Part shown: positions 42,068 to 50,556 of the stretch, piece by piece | Numbering within the stretch: the first letter of the stretch is position 1 | How the letters are laid out: every line of letters begins with the position of its first letter | From: Streptosporangium lutulentum | Lineage (GTDB): Bacteria; Actinomycetota; Actinomycetes; Streptosporangiales; Streptosporangiaceae | Assembly (NCBI RefSeq): GCF_030811455.1 | Contig: NZ_JAUSQU010000003.1 | Location: forward strand, 1-64,000 | Length of the DNA stretch: 64,000 nt | Direction of reading: 5' to 3' | Program-made: the position numbers and the translations under genes | The notes under the pieces: generated by a model | Databases searched by the model: none | What the model was told of the DNA's origin: nothing | The model's input: the letters and a program-made list of their open reading frames with translations, nothing else

Positions 42068-42831
42068 CCCCTCGGATGATCCGCACCGTCTCTGATGAAG
42101 CCCGCCGCCGCGCAGTCAACGCGATCCTCGACCGGCGACGCCACGTCGATGACCCCGACCTGGAGAAGGCAACGGATGACCCGTTAGACCTGGTCAACTA
42201 CGTTCTGAAGCACCAGCGTGCGTCACGGAAAGCGATCCGCGCCGACGTACTTGACGCGCTGACCCTGCTGGAGTGGGCCCGCCGGCGGGCCGCGGTGGTC
42301 CTCGGCACGCTGGATCGGCTCGAGCACCAGCTCCTGGAGCTAGGCATCACGGTGGGCTTGCAACTGACCGAAATGGGCGTGCCCCTGGGATGCCGGAAGA
42401 CGACGGTGCACAACCGGCTGATGCGAGGCCGAGCAGTCCAAGCGGGTCTACCCTCCAACGAGAAAGCGTTGCGTGCGCAACACCGTGGCGATGTCTGGTT
42501 CGCCGCGAACGCCAAGCGCCTCATTGAGGTGGCCAACCAGCTACCCCCCTACGCCGAGTTCGTCGACGATGAGGAGGAGGAGTTCGCCGACGGCCTTTAC
42601 GAGCTAGGGGAAAGTCTTGCGCTGCTCTCCTCCACCACGACGTCGGCGAGCTCACCCGAGGTGGCGGTCGCCGACTACCCGCAACTACGGATCATTACCG
42701 CCCGACTACGCGTGATCATTCGGGAGATCACCGCTCCGGAGTTCGAGGTGCTGCGGGCGAAGTTGGACCAACCGCTGAAAGAGTTGACCACCCTTACCGT
42801 CGAGCACTCGGCCGTGATCGAGTACGCGTAG
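42064..42831 (+). CDS. Possible DNA-binding protein, 255 aa
   Basis: ATG at 42064 within the palindrome (or 42076, MIRTVSDEARRR) has no good ribosome binding site, so it may be leaderless. Helical protein; residues ~95-130 (ELGITVGLQLTEMGVPLGCR KTTVHNRLMRGR) could be a helix-turn-helix. An acidic run (DDEEEEFADGLYELGE) and C-terminal helices follow. It comes after the mobilization genes on the same strand. Not recognised. Confidence 0.55.
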   Translation: MPPRMIRTVSDEARRRAVNAILDRRRHVDDPDLEKATDDPLDLVNYVLKHQRASRKAIRADVLDALTLLEWARRRAAVVLGTLDRLEHQLLELGITVGLQLTEMGVPLGCRKTTVHNRLMRGRAVQAGLPSNEKALRAQHRGDVWFAANAKRLIEVANQLPPYAEFVDDEEEEFADGLYELGESLALLSSTTTSASSPEVAVADYPQLRIITARLRVIIREITAPEFEVLRAKLDQPLKELTTLTVEHSAVIEYA

Positions 42832-42953
42832 GGCAGCAACCACGCGCCTCGGCCGGAGCCCGATCGCTACCCTGCCGAAGCCGTAGTGATTGCCCTTTTA
42901 TCGGGCTCGCGGTGCGGTGGCCTACCTGGGCCAGCCCGGCGCGGCACACCAAG

Positions 42954-43814
42954 TTACGACCTCACCTTCATCGGTTGGCCGGTGGCGCCGACGTAGGAAC
43001 CCATCAAAATTAGTACCAGGCCAATGATTGCTCCCCAGGTAATCGATTCACCGAGAAAGATCGCGCTATAGACAACAGCAAATCCTGGGTCGAGGTAGCC
43101 CGCGAGGTTCGCGCGCGCAGCTCCAACGCGGTGAATCAACGTATAGAAGAGAACCAGAGCACCGGCGGTGGCAACCACACTTAAAATCAGCAGGCTCCCG
43201 ACTGTTAGCAGATTAGGAATCTGCGTAGCCGTTAAACTCACAAACGGCACGATTGTAAGAGTGCTAACCATCATGGTTGCTGCGGCCGTACCCAAGGGAG
43301 GTACCTCAGGTAGTACCCGTTCGGTCCACACGGAGCCCGCGGCGATGCAACCGGCTGCTGCCACCAGTGCGAGGGCTCCCCACGTGCTGGAACTACCGAG
43401 GTCGAAGGGGAACAGCACCACCACGCCGGCCAGCCCGAGCAGGACGCCAGTGAGCAGGCGCAACGGCATGGACCGATTCGTTGCCGCAGCGAGTACAGCG
43501 GCCCAAACAGGCTGGGTGGCCACCAAGATTCCGGTCAGTCCGGCAGCGACATATTGCTGAGCTACGGTCAGCAATATCAGCGGGATGGTGACCTGTAGGA
43601 CTGCGGCGATCAGTACTGCCCCCGGACGTGCGCGCACCGCGCTCAGCACTCCACCGCGGACGGCCAGAGGAACGAGAACAAGAGCAGACAGTGCGGTCCG
43701 AAGAAAGACAATGGTCGGCGGCGATAGTTCGCGAAGCACCACTGCGGTCAGCGGATAAATAGATCCCCAAATGGCGCCCAGCAGGACCAGGAGGAGCGCG
43801 TCTCGGCGAGTCAC
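42954..43814 (-). CDS. EamA/DMT-family transporter, 286 aa
   Basis: Ten hydrophobic helices in two EamA repeats; starts RRDALLLVLLGAIWGSIYPL and ends FAVVYSAIFLGESITWGAII followed by GLVLILMGSYVGA, the family's usual signatures (E in FLGE). It probably exports a small metabolite. Its start overlaps the stop of the upstream regulator gene by 4 bp, so the two form an operon. Confidence 0.85.
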   Translation of the reverse strand: MTRRDALLLVLLGAIWGSIYPLTAVVLRELSPPTIVFLRTALSALVLVPLAVRGGVLSAVRARPGAVLIAAVLQVTIPLILLTVAQQYVAAGLTGILVATQPVWAAVLAAATNRSMPLRLLTGVLLGLAGVVVLFPFDLGSSSTWGALALVAAAGCIAAGSVWTERVLPEVPPLGTAAATMMVSTLTIVPFVSLTATQIPNLLTVGSLLILSVVATAGALVLFYTLIHRVGAARANLAGYLDPGFAVVYSAIFLGESITWGAIIGLVLILMGSYVGATGQPMKVRS

Positions 43815-45340
43815 AATCCGAATTGATCGGCGAGTTCGCGTACCGCCTCGATGTCTCGATATGGGCGAAATTGGATGCGCAGATCCTGGACGTGTCGCAG
43901 GTTGCGCGGTGATCTGGTTGTCTTGGCGATGGCGTAGGCCTGGCCTGTCAGTCGCGCCGCCTCGGGGATCTCACCTTGGGCCAGGCGTGCTGAAGCGCGG
44001 GCCGTCAGCACCTCGGCAGATGCCCGCACCGCGCGATCTGACCACATCGCGTGTGCCATATCAATCGCGAGCCGTCCGTCGCTGATCGCGGTGGTTGCGC
44101 GTGTCCCCAGCCGGAGGAGAGACAGGCCTGCCATCTTGTGCAGGTGCGCGCGGCTGTGGAAGGCAATGTAGTCATCTGGTGCGCCCGCACCTGAAGCATG
44201 ATCGAGCAACGTGGTGGCGGTCTCCAGGTCCACGCGGCAGGAACGCTCATCTCCCAGGCCGGCGTGAATGTATGCGCGGATCACAACGAGCCACGAGCGC
44301 ACGGTTGGCGAGGCATGAGTTCCGGCGAGACGGACGGCTCCATCCGCGAGCTGCAAAGCGTCACCGTAGTTCTCGCTTTCGGCCAGGATCCGACTCATCC
44401 GCCCTACGAGATATGCCTGGCGACTCACATCATGATTGTTTTCAGCGGCGATGGTGAGGGACTGCCGGGCCAGCCAGAGCGCCTGCTCGTGATGATCTAA
44501 GTCAAGGCATAGCCATGAGGCCAGGCCGCCGGAGTCGATGGCCAGCGCCGCTATGCGCTGGCGTTCGGCTTCGCTGGCTGCCTGTCGCAGCCACGCGGTC
44601 AGCCGTTGGTGGTGGTCCATGACCTGCCCGACGACCGCGTACGGTCCGAGCAGGTTGTCCAGCCGCCGATGGGTGGCTGTCAGCTGGACGCACGTGTCAT
44701 AGAGATCGGGAGTGAATGACGGCGATGATGGCGCCAGGGGCAGCTCGGGGATCAGCGCTGTGGCCGCCAATCCCCCGGTGAGAGCGAAAAGATCGCGCCG
44801 CCGCATGAGTTCGTCCTGAGTGTCGAGAATTTCTTCCAGCGTAGTGGCCGCCGCGATTGTGTTCCGGGTGGCCGCGGACGTGCCGGGCCGCTGGCTGCCC
44901 GTGGTTTCCGGCCGACCCGGTGGATTGCGTAATGGCTGGTACTCATCGAGGGCGCGGTGGTCGATGGCGTCGATCTGCTCGCGGGCAGTGGCGGAGTAGC
45001 GGGCATATTCATCGGGAGTGAGCAACCGCCGGCCCGTGGTCTGATACAGCCGCGCCAGCATGCTCAGGGCATAGATGCTGGGGCGGCGGCCGCCGTCGTC
45101 AGGCCACTTCTCAAATCGCCAAATCTGTGGCCTGGCTACGGTCGGCTCACCCGAGGCCAGCACGTTCCAGGCATCAGCGACTTCACTCTGAGTCCAGGTG
45201 TGGACTCTCCGGAACGCCACCCGCGGACCATCGCCGGGATGATCCATCTGCCAGGCGCCGGCGATCTGCTCCCACGTCATGCCTAGATCGCGGAGCTGCT
45301 GCATGCGGTGCGCATGTTCGTGCCGGTCGTCTGCGGTCAT
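43811..45340 (-). CDS. HTH/TPR transcriptional regulator, 509 aa
   Basis: The first ~120 residues hold a Cro/C1-like HTH (MQQLRDLGMTWEQIAGAWQM ... SEVADAWNVLASGEPTVARP) and YALSMLARLYQTTGRRLLTP, typical of actinobacterial XRE/TPR regulators. The remainder is TPR-like helices (ASWLCLDLDHHEQALWLARQ, NYGDALQLADGAVRLAGTHA, RAVRASAEVLTARASARLAQ). It likely senses a ligand or peptide. It is co-transcribed with the EamA exporter and may bind the GGTAACC sites upstream. Confidence 0.8.
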   Translation of the reverse strand: MTADDRHEHAHRMQQLRDLGMTWEQIAGAWQMDHPGDGPRVAFRRVHTWTQSEVADAWNVLASGEPTVARPQIWRFEKWPDDGGRRPSIYALSMLARLYQTTGRRLLTPDEYARYSATAREQIDAIDHRALDEYQPLRNPPGRPETTGSQRPGTSAATRNTIAAATTLEEILDTQDELMRRRDLFALTGGLAATALIPELPLAPSSPSFTPDLYDTCVQLTATHRRLDNLLGPYAVVGQVMDHHQRLTAWLRQAASEAERQRIAALAIDSGGLASWLCLDLDHHEQALWLARQSLTIAAENNHDVSRQAYLVGRMSRILAESENYGDALQLADGAVRLAGTHASPTVRSWLVVIRAYIHAGLGDERSCRVDLETATTLLDHASGAGAPDDYIAFHSRAHLHKMAGLSLLRLGTRATTAISDGRLAIDMAHAMWSDRAVRASAEVLTARASARLAQGEIPEAARLTGQAYAIAKTTRSPRNLRHVQDLRIQFRPYRDIEAVRELADQFGL

Positions 45341-45868
45341 CCTCGCCTACAACGTCGATGACAGATGGTCGCTTGATCGTAGGCGGTATTTCGCAACTCC
45401 ATTGGTAACCAGCACCATTGAAATAGGTAACCAAACGCTTGTGCGTTTGACATTTTCGCAGGTCAGATGCAGAAGATGTGGTAACCAACTTGGAGATTGT
45501 TCGCCCGATGTCTTCCCATGATCATGGAGGAACCTTGTTCCGCCTGACTGCGGAGGTGTCCAGGCGACGTTGCTCGGACACCTCGGTGAACATATTCGGA
45601 GGTGCCTCATGCGCCATAAACCCATCGGTGTTACGCCGGAAACTCAAATCCGTTGGGCCGCCTGAGGCCCGCGCCGATGCATACCTGATCTAGCGGATGT
45701 CTCTACGCATCGCGGATCACCGTGCTGGCTTCCCCTGCTTGCTGACAACCCCGCGCTGGCGGATCTTCCCTCTGTGATTGGACCGGCCCCACACCCCCGT
45801 AACGGGTCGGCTCTCGAGGATCTGGCAGCACCCGAGGCCTGTCCTCGCCCTTCGAATAGAGGCGCCCC
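45341..45868. promoter_or_regulatory. Upstream region of the HTH/TPR gene with three GGTAACC sites
   Basis: GGTAACC at 45404-45410, 45426-45432 and 45480-45486, each within a TTGGTAACCAA-like near-palindrome; the first two are 22 bp (about two helical turns) apart. AAACGC-TTGT-GCGTTT lies at 45433-45448. GC is lower than in the genes. No gene is supported here. Confidence 0.55.
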
Positions 45869-46260
45869 ATGAACAACGGCGTACCCCCGGAACCGTCCGC
45901 CGTACCGACCAATAGCCCTCTGCCGTCCCGCCTCGATCTCACCGTCCCGGGCATCACCCGGGTGTACGACGGCGTGCTGGGAGGGAAGGACAACCGAGCC
46001 CCCGATCGGGCTACAGCTGAAAAATTGCTGAAGGCCGAGTCCACCACCCCCATCGCCGAGCACGACAATCTGACGCTTTTTGGCCCCGCGGCCGGCGATC
46101 CGACAGTGGAGGGGATCGGCCAGTTCCCGAACCTCGGATCGAGAATGCCCCGAATCGCCCTTCGCCGAGGTCGCCTTCACCCCGGGTCCCGCTATGTCGC
46201 CGATGCCGAACATCAGCGCGACATGCAGGACATTCAGCTTTCCGACTGGTGTAGCGACCG
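45869..46260 (+). pseudogene. Broken SAM-dependent methyltransferase (Methyltransf_19 type)
   Basis: SRLDLTVPGITRVYDGVLGG and KDNRAPDRATAEKLL match the start of the intact enzyme at 47798 (TRTPNVARMYDYYLGGKDNF). After EGIGQFPNLGSRMP the reading moves between frames (GSRY, then SPFAEVAFTPG in another frame) and the SAM-binding and catalytic parts are lost. A decayed copy of the same family upstream in the cluster. Confidence 0.65.
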
Positions 46261-46521
46261 GGTTTCTCCGGGACGCCTGGTCGTTACGCCTTGCCTCGCA
46301 ACCCCGCTCGGGGTGGGCGCGCGAGGCACGGGCCGGTCGAGGCGTAGCAGTCTCGACCGGCCCGCAACACCTTCCCCACGACGAATGCGCGATCGCCTTG
46401 CGCAGGTCTCGGCCTCGAAGCCGGACCTGGGCGAAGTCGTAGAGAACATCCCGCAGATGCGGGTGCGCGGCTGCGCCGTTGCACCCCTGCTGTGCCCACG
46501 CCTCCCGATGCGGGAGGCGGC

Positions 46522-47811
46522 GTGAGCTCCCCGGCCCCGAACCGGGCATCGAAAATGATCGTATTCATCGCGGTGGCCTACGCTTCGAGACACCCTTCCG
46601 AGGCCGAGCGCATCCTCGATCCGCTGATGGCAGGCCTTCGACAACTTGGTCACCGGTGCCTGGTGGTGGCCGCCGGGCCACCTCAAGTCGGCGATGAGGA
46701 ACGCGGCGTGATCCGGCTGCGGTCGCTGCAGCTCCCGTACTCGCCCACGGTGAAGTCTCTGCTTGCTTCGCTGTCTGACCCTGCTCGGGTGGTTGCCGAG
46801 GTCCGTCGGCACCTTATCCGCCGCGGGGCTGACATCGTGGTCTACAGCGACCCTGAATGGGGGCTGGGCTACCTCCACCCTGTCGTGGCGGGGATCCGCC
46901 CTGTCCTGATGCTCCACCGCATGCCGCCTAACCGCGCCTCGCGCTGGCAACGGGCGCTGGCCAGTGCGGGCGCCGTCTGCGTGACGAGCTCTCATCTGGT
47001 GGGGCAAGGAAGAGCGCACCTCTGGGATACCGCCGCATGGTGCACGATGCCCCTGCCCCTGGCCTTGGTGCCCCAGCGTCAGCCGGTGCCGCACTCGCGA
47101 CGGGAATATCTGCGGACGGCTGGCCCGATCCGCATCATCGCCGACCCTGCTGCCGGCCTGGCGAAGGTGTTGGAAGTCGTTCCGGAGGATTTCGACCGCT
47201 CGATCGAAGTGACATTTGTCGAGCCCGACATCGAAGCCCGCACCAGGGCCGACGCGGCAAGCCGCAGACGGGCTGAAGCAGCATGCAAGGTCCTCACCCG
47301 GCGGCGGCCTCAGATCCTCATGATGCCTCCGCTGCGCTGGGGCCAGGCTCCGGCCTTCCTTGCCGAGGCAGCTGCGACGATCGCCCTCCCAGGCGTACCT
47401 GCGGATTTTTGCCGCGCAGGCGCCACCGCACAGGTGGTCGGTACCCCGGTGATCTCGGTGTCCGCGGATGCCGACGTATCGGCGCACCATCGCGACGACC
47501 ATGACCCTCAGCAGAGGTTCGTCGCTCTATGGGCGGCGCTTAGCGCTCTTTTAGACGACCCGAGCGAGTACCACGCTGCTGCCGCGATGGCTTCCACCCA
47601 TGCCGCCCGCCATGCCCCGGTGGGAGCGGCGACAGCGTTACTGGCTGCCGCTCAGAGCAGCCCACTTCGCTGGGGCCCAACCTCATCTGCATGGCAGTGG
47701 CCGATAACCACATCGGTGTCCCGCGGCAGCGTCGAAGCCCGCAGGTCCAGCGCGGCCCTTTACCCCTCAGCTTTCGTAGGTAGTGAAGGAGCACCACATG
47801 ACCCGCGGTGA
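46522..47811 (+). CDS. Glycosyltransferase-like (GT-B) protein, 429 aa
   Basis: GTG at 46522 follows GGGAGGCGGC. MIVFIAVAYASRHPSEAERI with LDPLMAGLRQLGHRCLVVAAG looks like the N-terminal Rossmann domain of GT-B enzymes; ADIVVYSDPEWGLGYLHPVV and VCVTSSHLVGQG fit its later strands. The second half has EAAATIALPGVPADFCRAGA and QVVGTPVIS, as in the nucleotide-sugar site (E...G..A..V.GTPV). Its end overlaps the next gene by 14 bp. The acceptor is unknown. Confidence 0.65.
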   Translation: MSSPAPNRASKMIVFIAVAYASRHPSEAERILDPLMAGLRQLGHRCLVVAAGPPQVGDEERGVIRLRSLQLPYSPTVKSLLASLSDPARVVAEVRRHLIRRGADIVVYSDPEWGLGYLHPVVAGIRPVLMLHRMPPNRASRWQRALASAGAVCVTSSHLVGQGRAHLWDTAAWCTMPLPLALVPQRQPVPHSRREYLRTAGPIRIIADPAAGLAKVLEVVPEDFDRSIEVTFVEPDIEARTRADAASRRRAEAACKVLTRRRPQILMMPPLRWGQAPAFLAEAAATIALPGVPADFCRAGATAQVVGTPVISVSADADVSAHHRDDHDPQQRFVALWAALSALLDDPSEYHAAAAMASTHAARHAPVGAATALLAAAQSSPLRWGPTSSAWQWPITTSVSRGSVEARRSSAALYPSAFVGSEGAPHDPR

Positions 47812-48658
47812 CTCTCGCGAAACGTCCCCGGCGCTCTCCACCCGTCAACCGGTTCCACCAGTGCTGGATACCAGAACGCCCAACGTCGCCCGAATGTATG
47901 ACTACTACCTCGGGGGAAAGGACAACTTCGCCGCCGACCGCGCAGCCGCGCAGAAAATCATCGATCTAGCGCCCGACGCACCTGAGAAGGCGCGCGCCAA
48001 CCGTGCCTTCCTCGGCCGCACCGTGCGATACCTCGCCGCCCAGGGGATCCGGCAGTTCGTCGATATCGGCGCCGGCCTGCCCACGCAGGAGAACGTGCAC
48101 CAGGTCGCCCTCGCCGAGCACCCCGACTCCCGGATCGTCTACGTCGACAACGACCCCGTCGTACTCACCCATGCCCGTGCGCTGCTGGCCGACAACCCGA
48201 ACACCCTTGTTGTCGAGGGTGACGTACACGCCCCCCAGGCGATCCTCGACCACCCCGATGTGCAAGCACACCTCGACTTCGACCGGCCCGTCGCGACTCT
48301 GCTTCTCGCGGTCCTGCACTTCGTACAAGATGACGAGGAAGCCAACCGGATCGTTGCGAGCCTGCGCGAACGCCTGGTTCCCGGCAGCCATCTCGTGATC
48401 TCCCACATCTACCCCGGGAACCACCTCGCGGAGACCATCCGAGCCGGTGCGAGGATCTACGACACGACCACCGCCTCCCTTACTGGGCGCAGCCTGACGC
48501 AGATCGCCGGCTACTTCGCCGGGGATATGGAGGTTCTGGAGCCGGGCGTCGTCCCGGTGCAGGCGTGGCGTCCCGTCGAAAAAGTGGGGATCGACCTGGT
48601 CGCGCCCGGGATTCTGGGCGCCGTCGGCAAGGTACTGCGCTCCAGGGTGCGCCCATGA
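47798..48658 (+). CDS. SAM-dependent methyltransferase, Methyltransf_19 (DUF574) type, 286 aa
   Basis: ATG at 47798 after GAAGGAG. Family hallmarks: NVARMYDYYLGGKDNFAADR, GIRQFVDIGAGLPTQENVHQ (SAM loop), RIVYVDNDPVVLTHARALL, TLVVEGDVHAPQAIL and LLLAVLHFVQDDEEAN. These enzymes are numerous in actinomycetes and methylate small molecules; their substrates are mostly unknown. Intact counterpart of the pseudogene at 45869, in one run with the glycosyltransferase-like gene and the next gene (ATGA overlap). Confidence 0.85.
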   Translation: MTRGDSRETSPALSTRQPVPPVLDTRTPNVARMYDYYLGGKDNFAADRAAAQKIIDLAPDAPEKARANRAFLGRTVRYLAAQGIRQFVDIGAGLPTQENVHQVALAEHPDSRIVYVDNDPVVLTHARALLADNPNTLVVEGDVHAPQAILDHPDVQAHLDFDRPVATLLLAVLHFVQDDEEANRIVASLRERLVPGSHLVISHIYPGNHLAETIRAGARIYDTTTASLTGRSLTQIAGYFAGDMEVLEPGVVPVQAWRPVEKVGIDLVAPGILGAVGKVLRSRVRP

Positions 48659-49143
48659 GGACATCCTTTGCGACTCCCGCCGCTGCGTGGCAGGACGCTC
48701 CCGGTGAAGTGCGCTTGTCGCGAGTGCGTGCCGACGGCGGTAACGACATGGTGCGACCGCCGCGCGATACCGCGCAGGCCGCCGCTGCGCTACAGGCCCA
48801 GGCTGAGCGATACCCCTGGATGATCATGTGGTTGCCCTGGGAGCGGCATTTCATCGCGTTCGACTGTTCCGCATCCGGGTTGCCCCCGGTTGAGCGAGCC
48901 ACCATCGGAGCGCTCAACGACGCCCTGGATCAGGCTGAAATCGAGTATCTGATTGAGCGGTTTACGACAGCCACCTTCTCACGCACCGAGGTGGCGAGGA
49001 AGCGCGCCGGAACTGTTCTCCTTCCCACCGCGGCACCCACACGCCCGCGACCGGCGGCTCCCGATGACTCCTTCGAGCTCGGGGCCCCTGCCCTTGTCCG
49101 CCCCTACCTACAACCGAAAAGAACCGGTTATGTCACCAGCTGA
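48655..49143 (+). CDS. Hypothetical protein, 162 aa
   Basis: ATGA overlap with the methyltransferase. The middle (RYPWMIMWLPWERHFIAFDC and ERATIGALNDALDQAEIEYL) looks globular, and the C-terminal third is Pro/Arg/Ala-rich. The shape resembles small proteins often encoded next to XRE/TPR regulators in actinomycetes, but no name is justified. Confidence 0.6.
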   Translation: MRTSFATPAAAWQDAPGEVRLSRVRADGGNDMVRPPRDTAQAAAALQAQAERYPWMIMWLPWERHFIAFDCSASGLPPVERATIGALNDALDQAEIEYLIERFTTATFSRTEVARKRAGTVLLPTAAPTRPRPAAPDDSFELGAPALVRPYLQPKRTGYVTS

Positions 49144-49205
49144 ACCTCCGCCGGTTCCCCCGAACACCCACCATCTGAAAGGAGCCGGCGTGCTGATTCT
49201 CTGAT
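49131..49205 (+). CDS. Possible 24-aa peptide
   Basis: ATG at 49131 after AAAAGAACC inside the end of the previous gene opens a 24-codon frame: MSPAEPPPVPPNTHH followed by LKGAGVLIL. AAAGGAG near its end could also serve a GTG at 49189. It stands just before a biosynthetic-looking cluster, so a peptide product is conceivable, but it lacks the aromatic residues P450-crosslinked peptides need. Confidence 0.25.
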
Positions 49206-49482
49206 CGCTCCGGCGGCCCGCCGACCATGAGCGGGACAGCCACCTCCGAGCTCGTACGGTCACTCCCTGCATCGCTAGGGGGGCGCGGGACCGTGCGAGG
49301 ACGGCGGCATCGGCCGAGCGGCGCAGTGATGTGCCGATAACCGATGCCGCCGACCTTCCTTCCCCATAACGCGTGCAGCAGAAGTACAGCGCTGCCGAGT
49401 TCAGGTTCGCCTTCTCGTAGCAGCAGATCACTCAGCTGACTGCGGCGAAAACACACCCCTAAACCCGCTATTGGAGCATTCC
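49206..49482. other. Non-coding spacer before the lipoprotein gene
   Basis: Nothing supported; likely holds the promoter of the lipoprotein gene. Confidence 0.3.
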
Positions 49483-50556
49483 ATGCGTCGATTACTATCT
49501 GTAACTGTTCCATTGCTTTTTGTGGTAACGGCGTGTACCTCCGCCGAACCTGTACCTACCCCGCCCGGTACGACGTTGGGCAGTCTGTGCACCCAGCACA
49601 CGCCGACCGCCGATGCCGTGCGCACGAATCGCCCGGAGAAGTCCGCCATCGTCGTCGGCTCCATGCCGATCCCGGACGTGGCCGCATTGATGATCGCCCA
49701 GGACTGCGGGTTCTTCGCCCGCGAGGGCCTGACGGTGAAAACACGGACCATTCAGGGGGCCAGCTTCGCCCTTCCCCTGCTTGAAAACGGGCAGATGGAT
49801 CTCTCGCTGCTCAACTACTCCACCGCCTTCATGGCGCAGGCAAAAAAGGTCCACGACGTGCGATTCGTCGCAGACGCTTATCAAGCCGGGCCCGGCGCTT
49901 TCCGGCTGATGTCGCTGAACCCAAAGCTGCAGACCCTCCAGGACTTGCCTGGCAAGACCATCTCCGTGGCCACCAAGAAGAGCATTGGGACGCTCAGCAT
50001 AGAAATGACGTTCGATGCCGCCGGGGTAACCGCCGACGACGACAAGATGGTCGAAATCCCGCTACCGGACATGCTGAAGGCGCTGCTCGCCGGTACCGTC
50101 GACGTCGCCTGGATGACCGAACCCTTCATCAGGGTGGCGGTAAACAAGGGTGCCCACAGTGTCGCCGATGTGATGGCCGGACCCGCCGCGGACTTTCCGA
50201 TCGCCGGCTACGGGGCGACGGCACAGTACGCGGCGAAAAATCCCAACACGGTGGCTGCGTTCCAGCGAGCCATCGCCGACGGTCAGCAGATCGCCGCAGG
50301 CAACCGCGGGGCGGTCACGAAGATCCTCCCGACGTACATCCCCAAGATCACCTCTACGGAGGCGGCGTTGATCATATTGGGCGTCTACCCGATCAGCTTG
50401 GACCTCACCCGGCTGAAGCGAGTCGCCGACGCCTTGCAGAAGTACGGCTACACCGAGGAATTGGTGGATGTGGCCCCGCTGCTGCTCCAGCCGACCATGT
50501 CCCCCTCACCGGCGACCAGCGACGAACCGCTCCTGCAGGGAGGCGTCACCTCGTGA
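49483..50556 (+). CDS. Substrate-binding lipoprotein (SsuA/NMT1-like), 357 aa
   Basis: ATG at 49483 after TTGGAGC. Signal peptide RRLLSVTVPLLFVVTAC with lipobox VTAC. The mature part follows the NMT1/SsuA fold of ABC importers: PDVAALMIAQDCGFFAREGL, NGQMDLSLLNYSTAFM, QDLPGKTISVATKKS, IPLPDMLKALLAGTVDVAWM and TEP. No permease or ATPase gene is adjacent, so the protein is an orphan or was recruited for another job. It overlaps the next gene by 4 bp. Confidence 0.8.
   Translation: MRRLLSVTVPLLFVVTACTSAEPVPTPPGTTLGSLCTQHTPTADAVRTNRPEKSAIVVGSMPIPDVAALMIAQDCGFFAREGLTVKTRTIQGASFALPLLENGQMDLSLLNYSTAFMAQAKKVHDVRFVADAYQAGPGAFRLMSLNPKLQTLQDLPGKTISVATKKSIGTLSIEMTFDAAGVTADDDKMVEIPLPDMLKALLAGTVDVAWMTEPFIRVAVNKGAHSVADVMAGPAADFPIAGYGATAQYAAKNPNTVAAFQRAIADGQQIAAGNRGAVTKILPTYIPKITSTEAALIILGVYPISLDLTRLKRVADALQKYGYTEELVDVAPLLLQPTMSPSPATSDEPLLQGGVTS

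Noticed and set aside
46234..47502. 422-codon minus-strand frame
   Set aside because: It mirrors the glycosyltransferase-like and methyltransferase genes, whose + strand frames have family motifs and ribosome binding sites.
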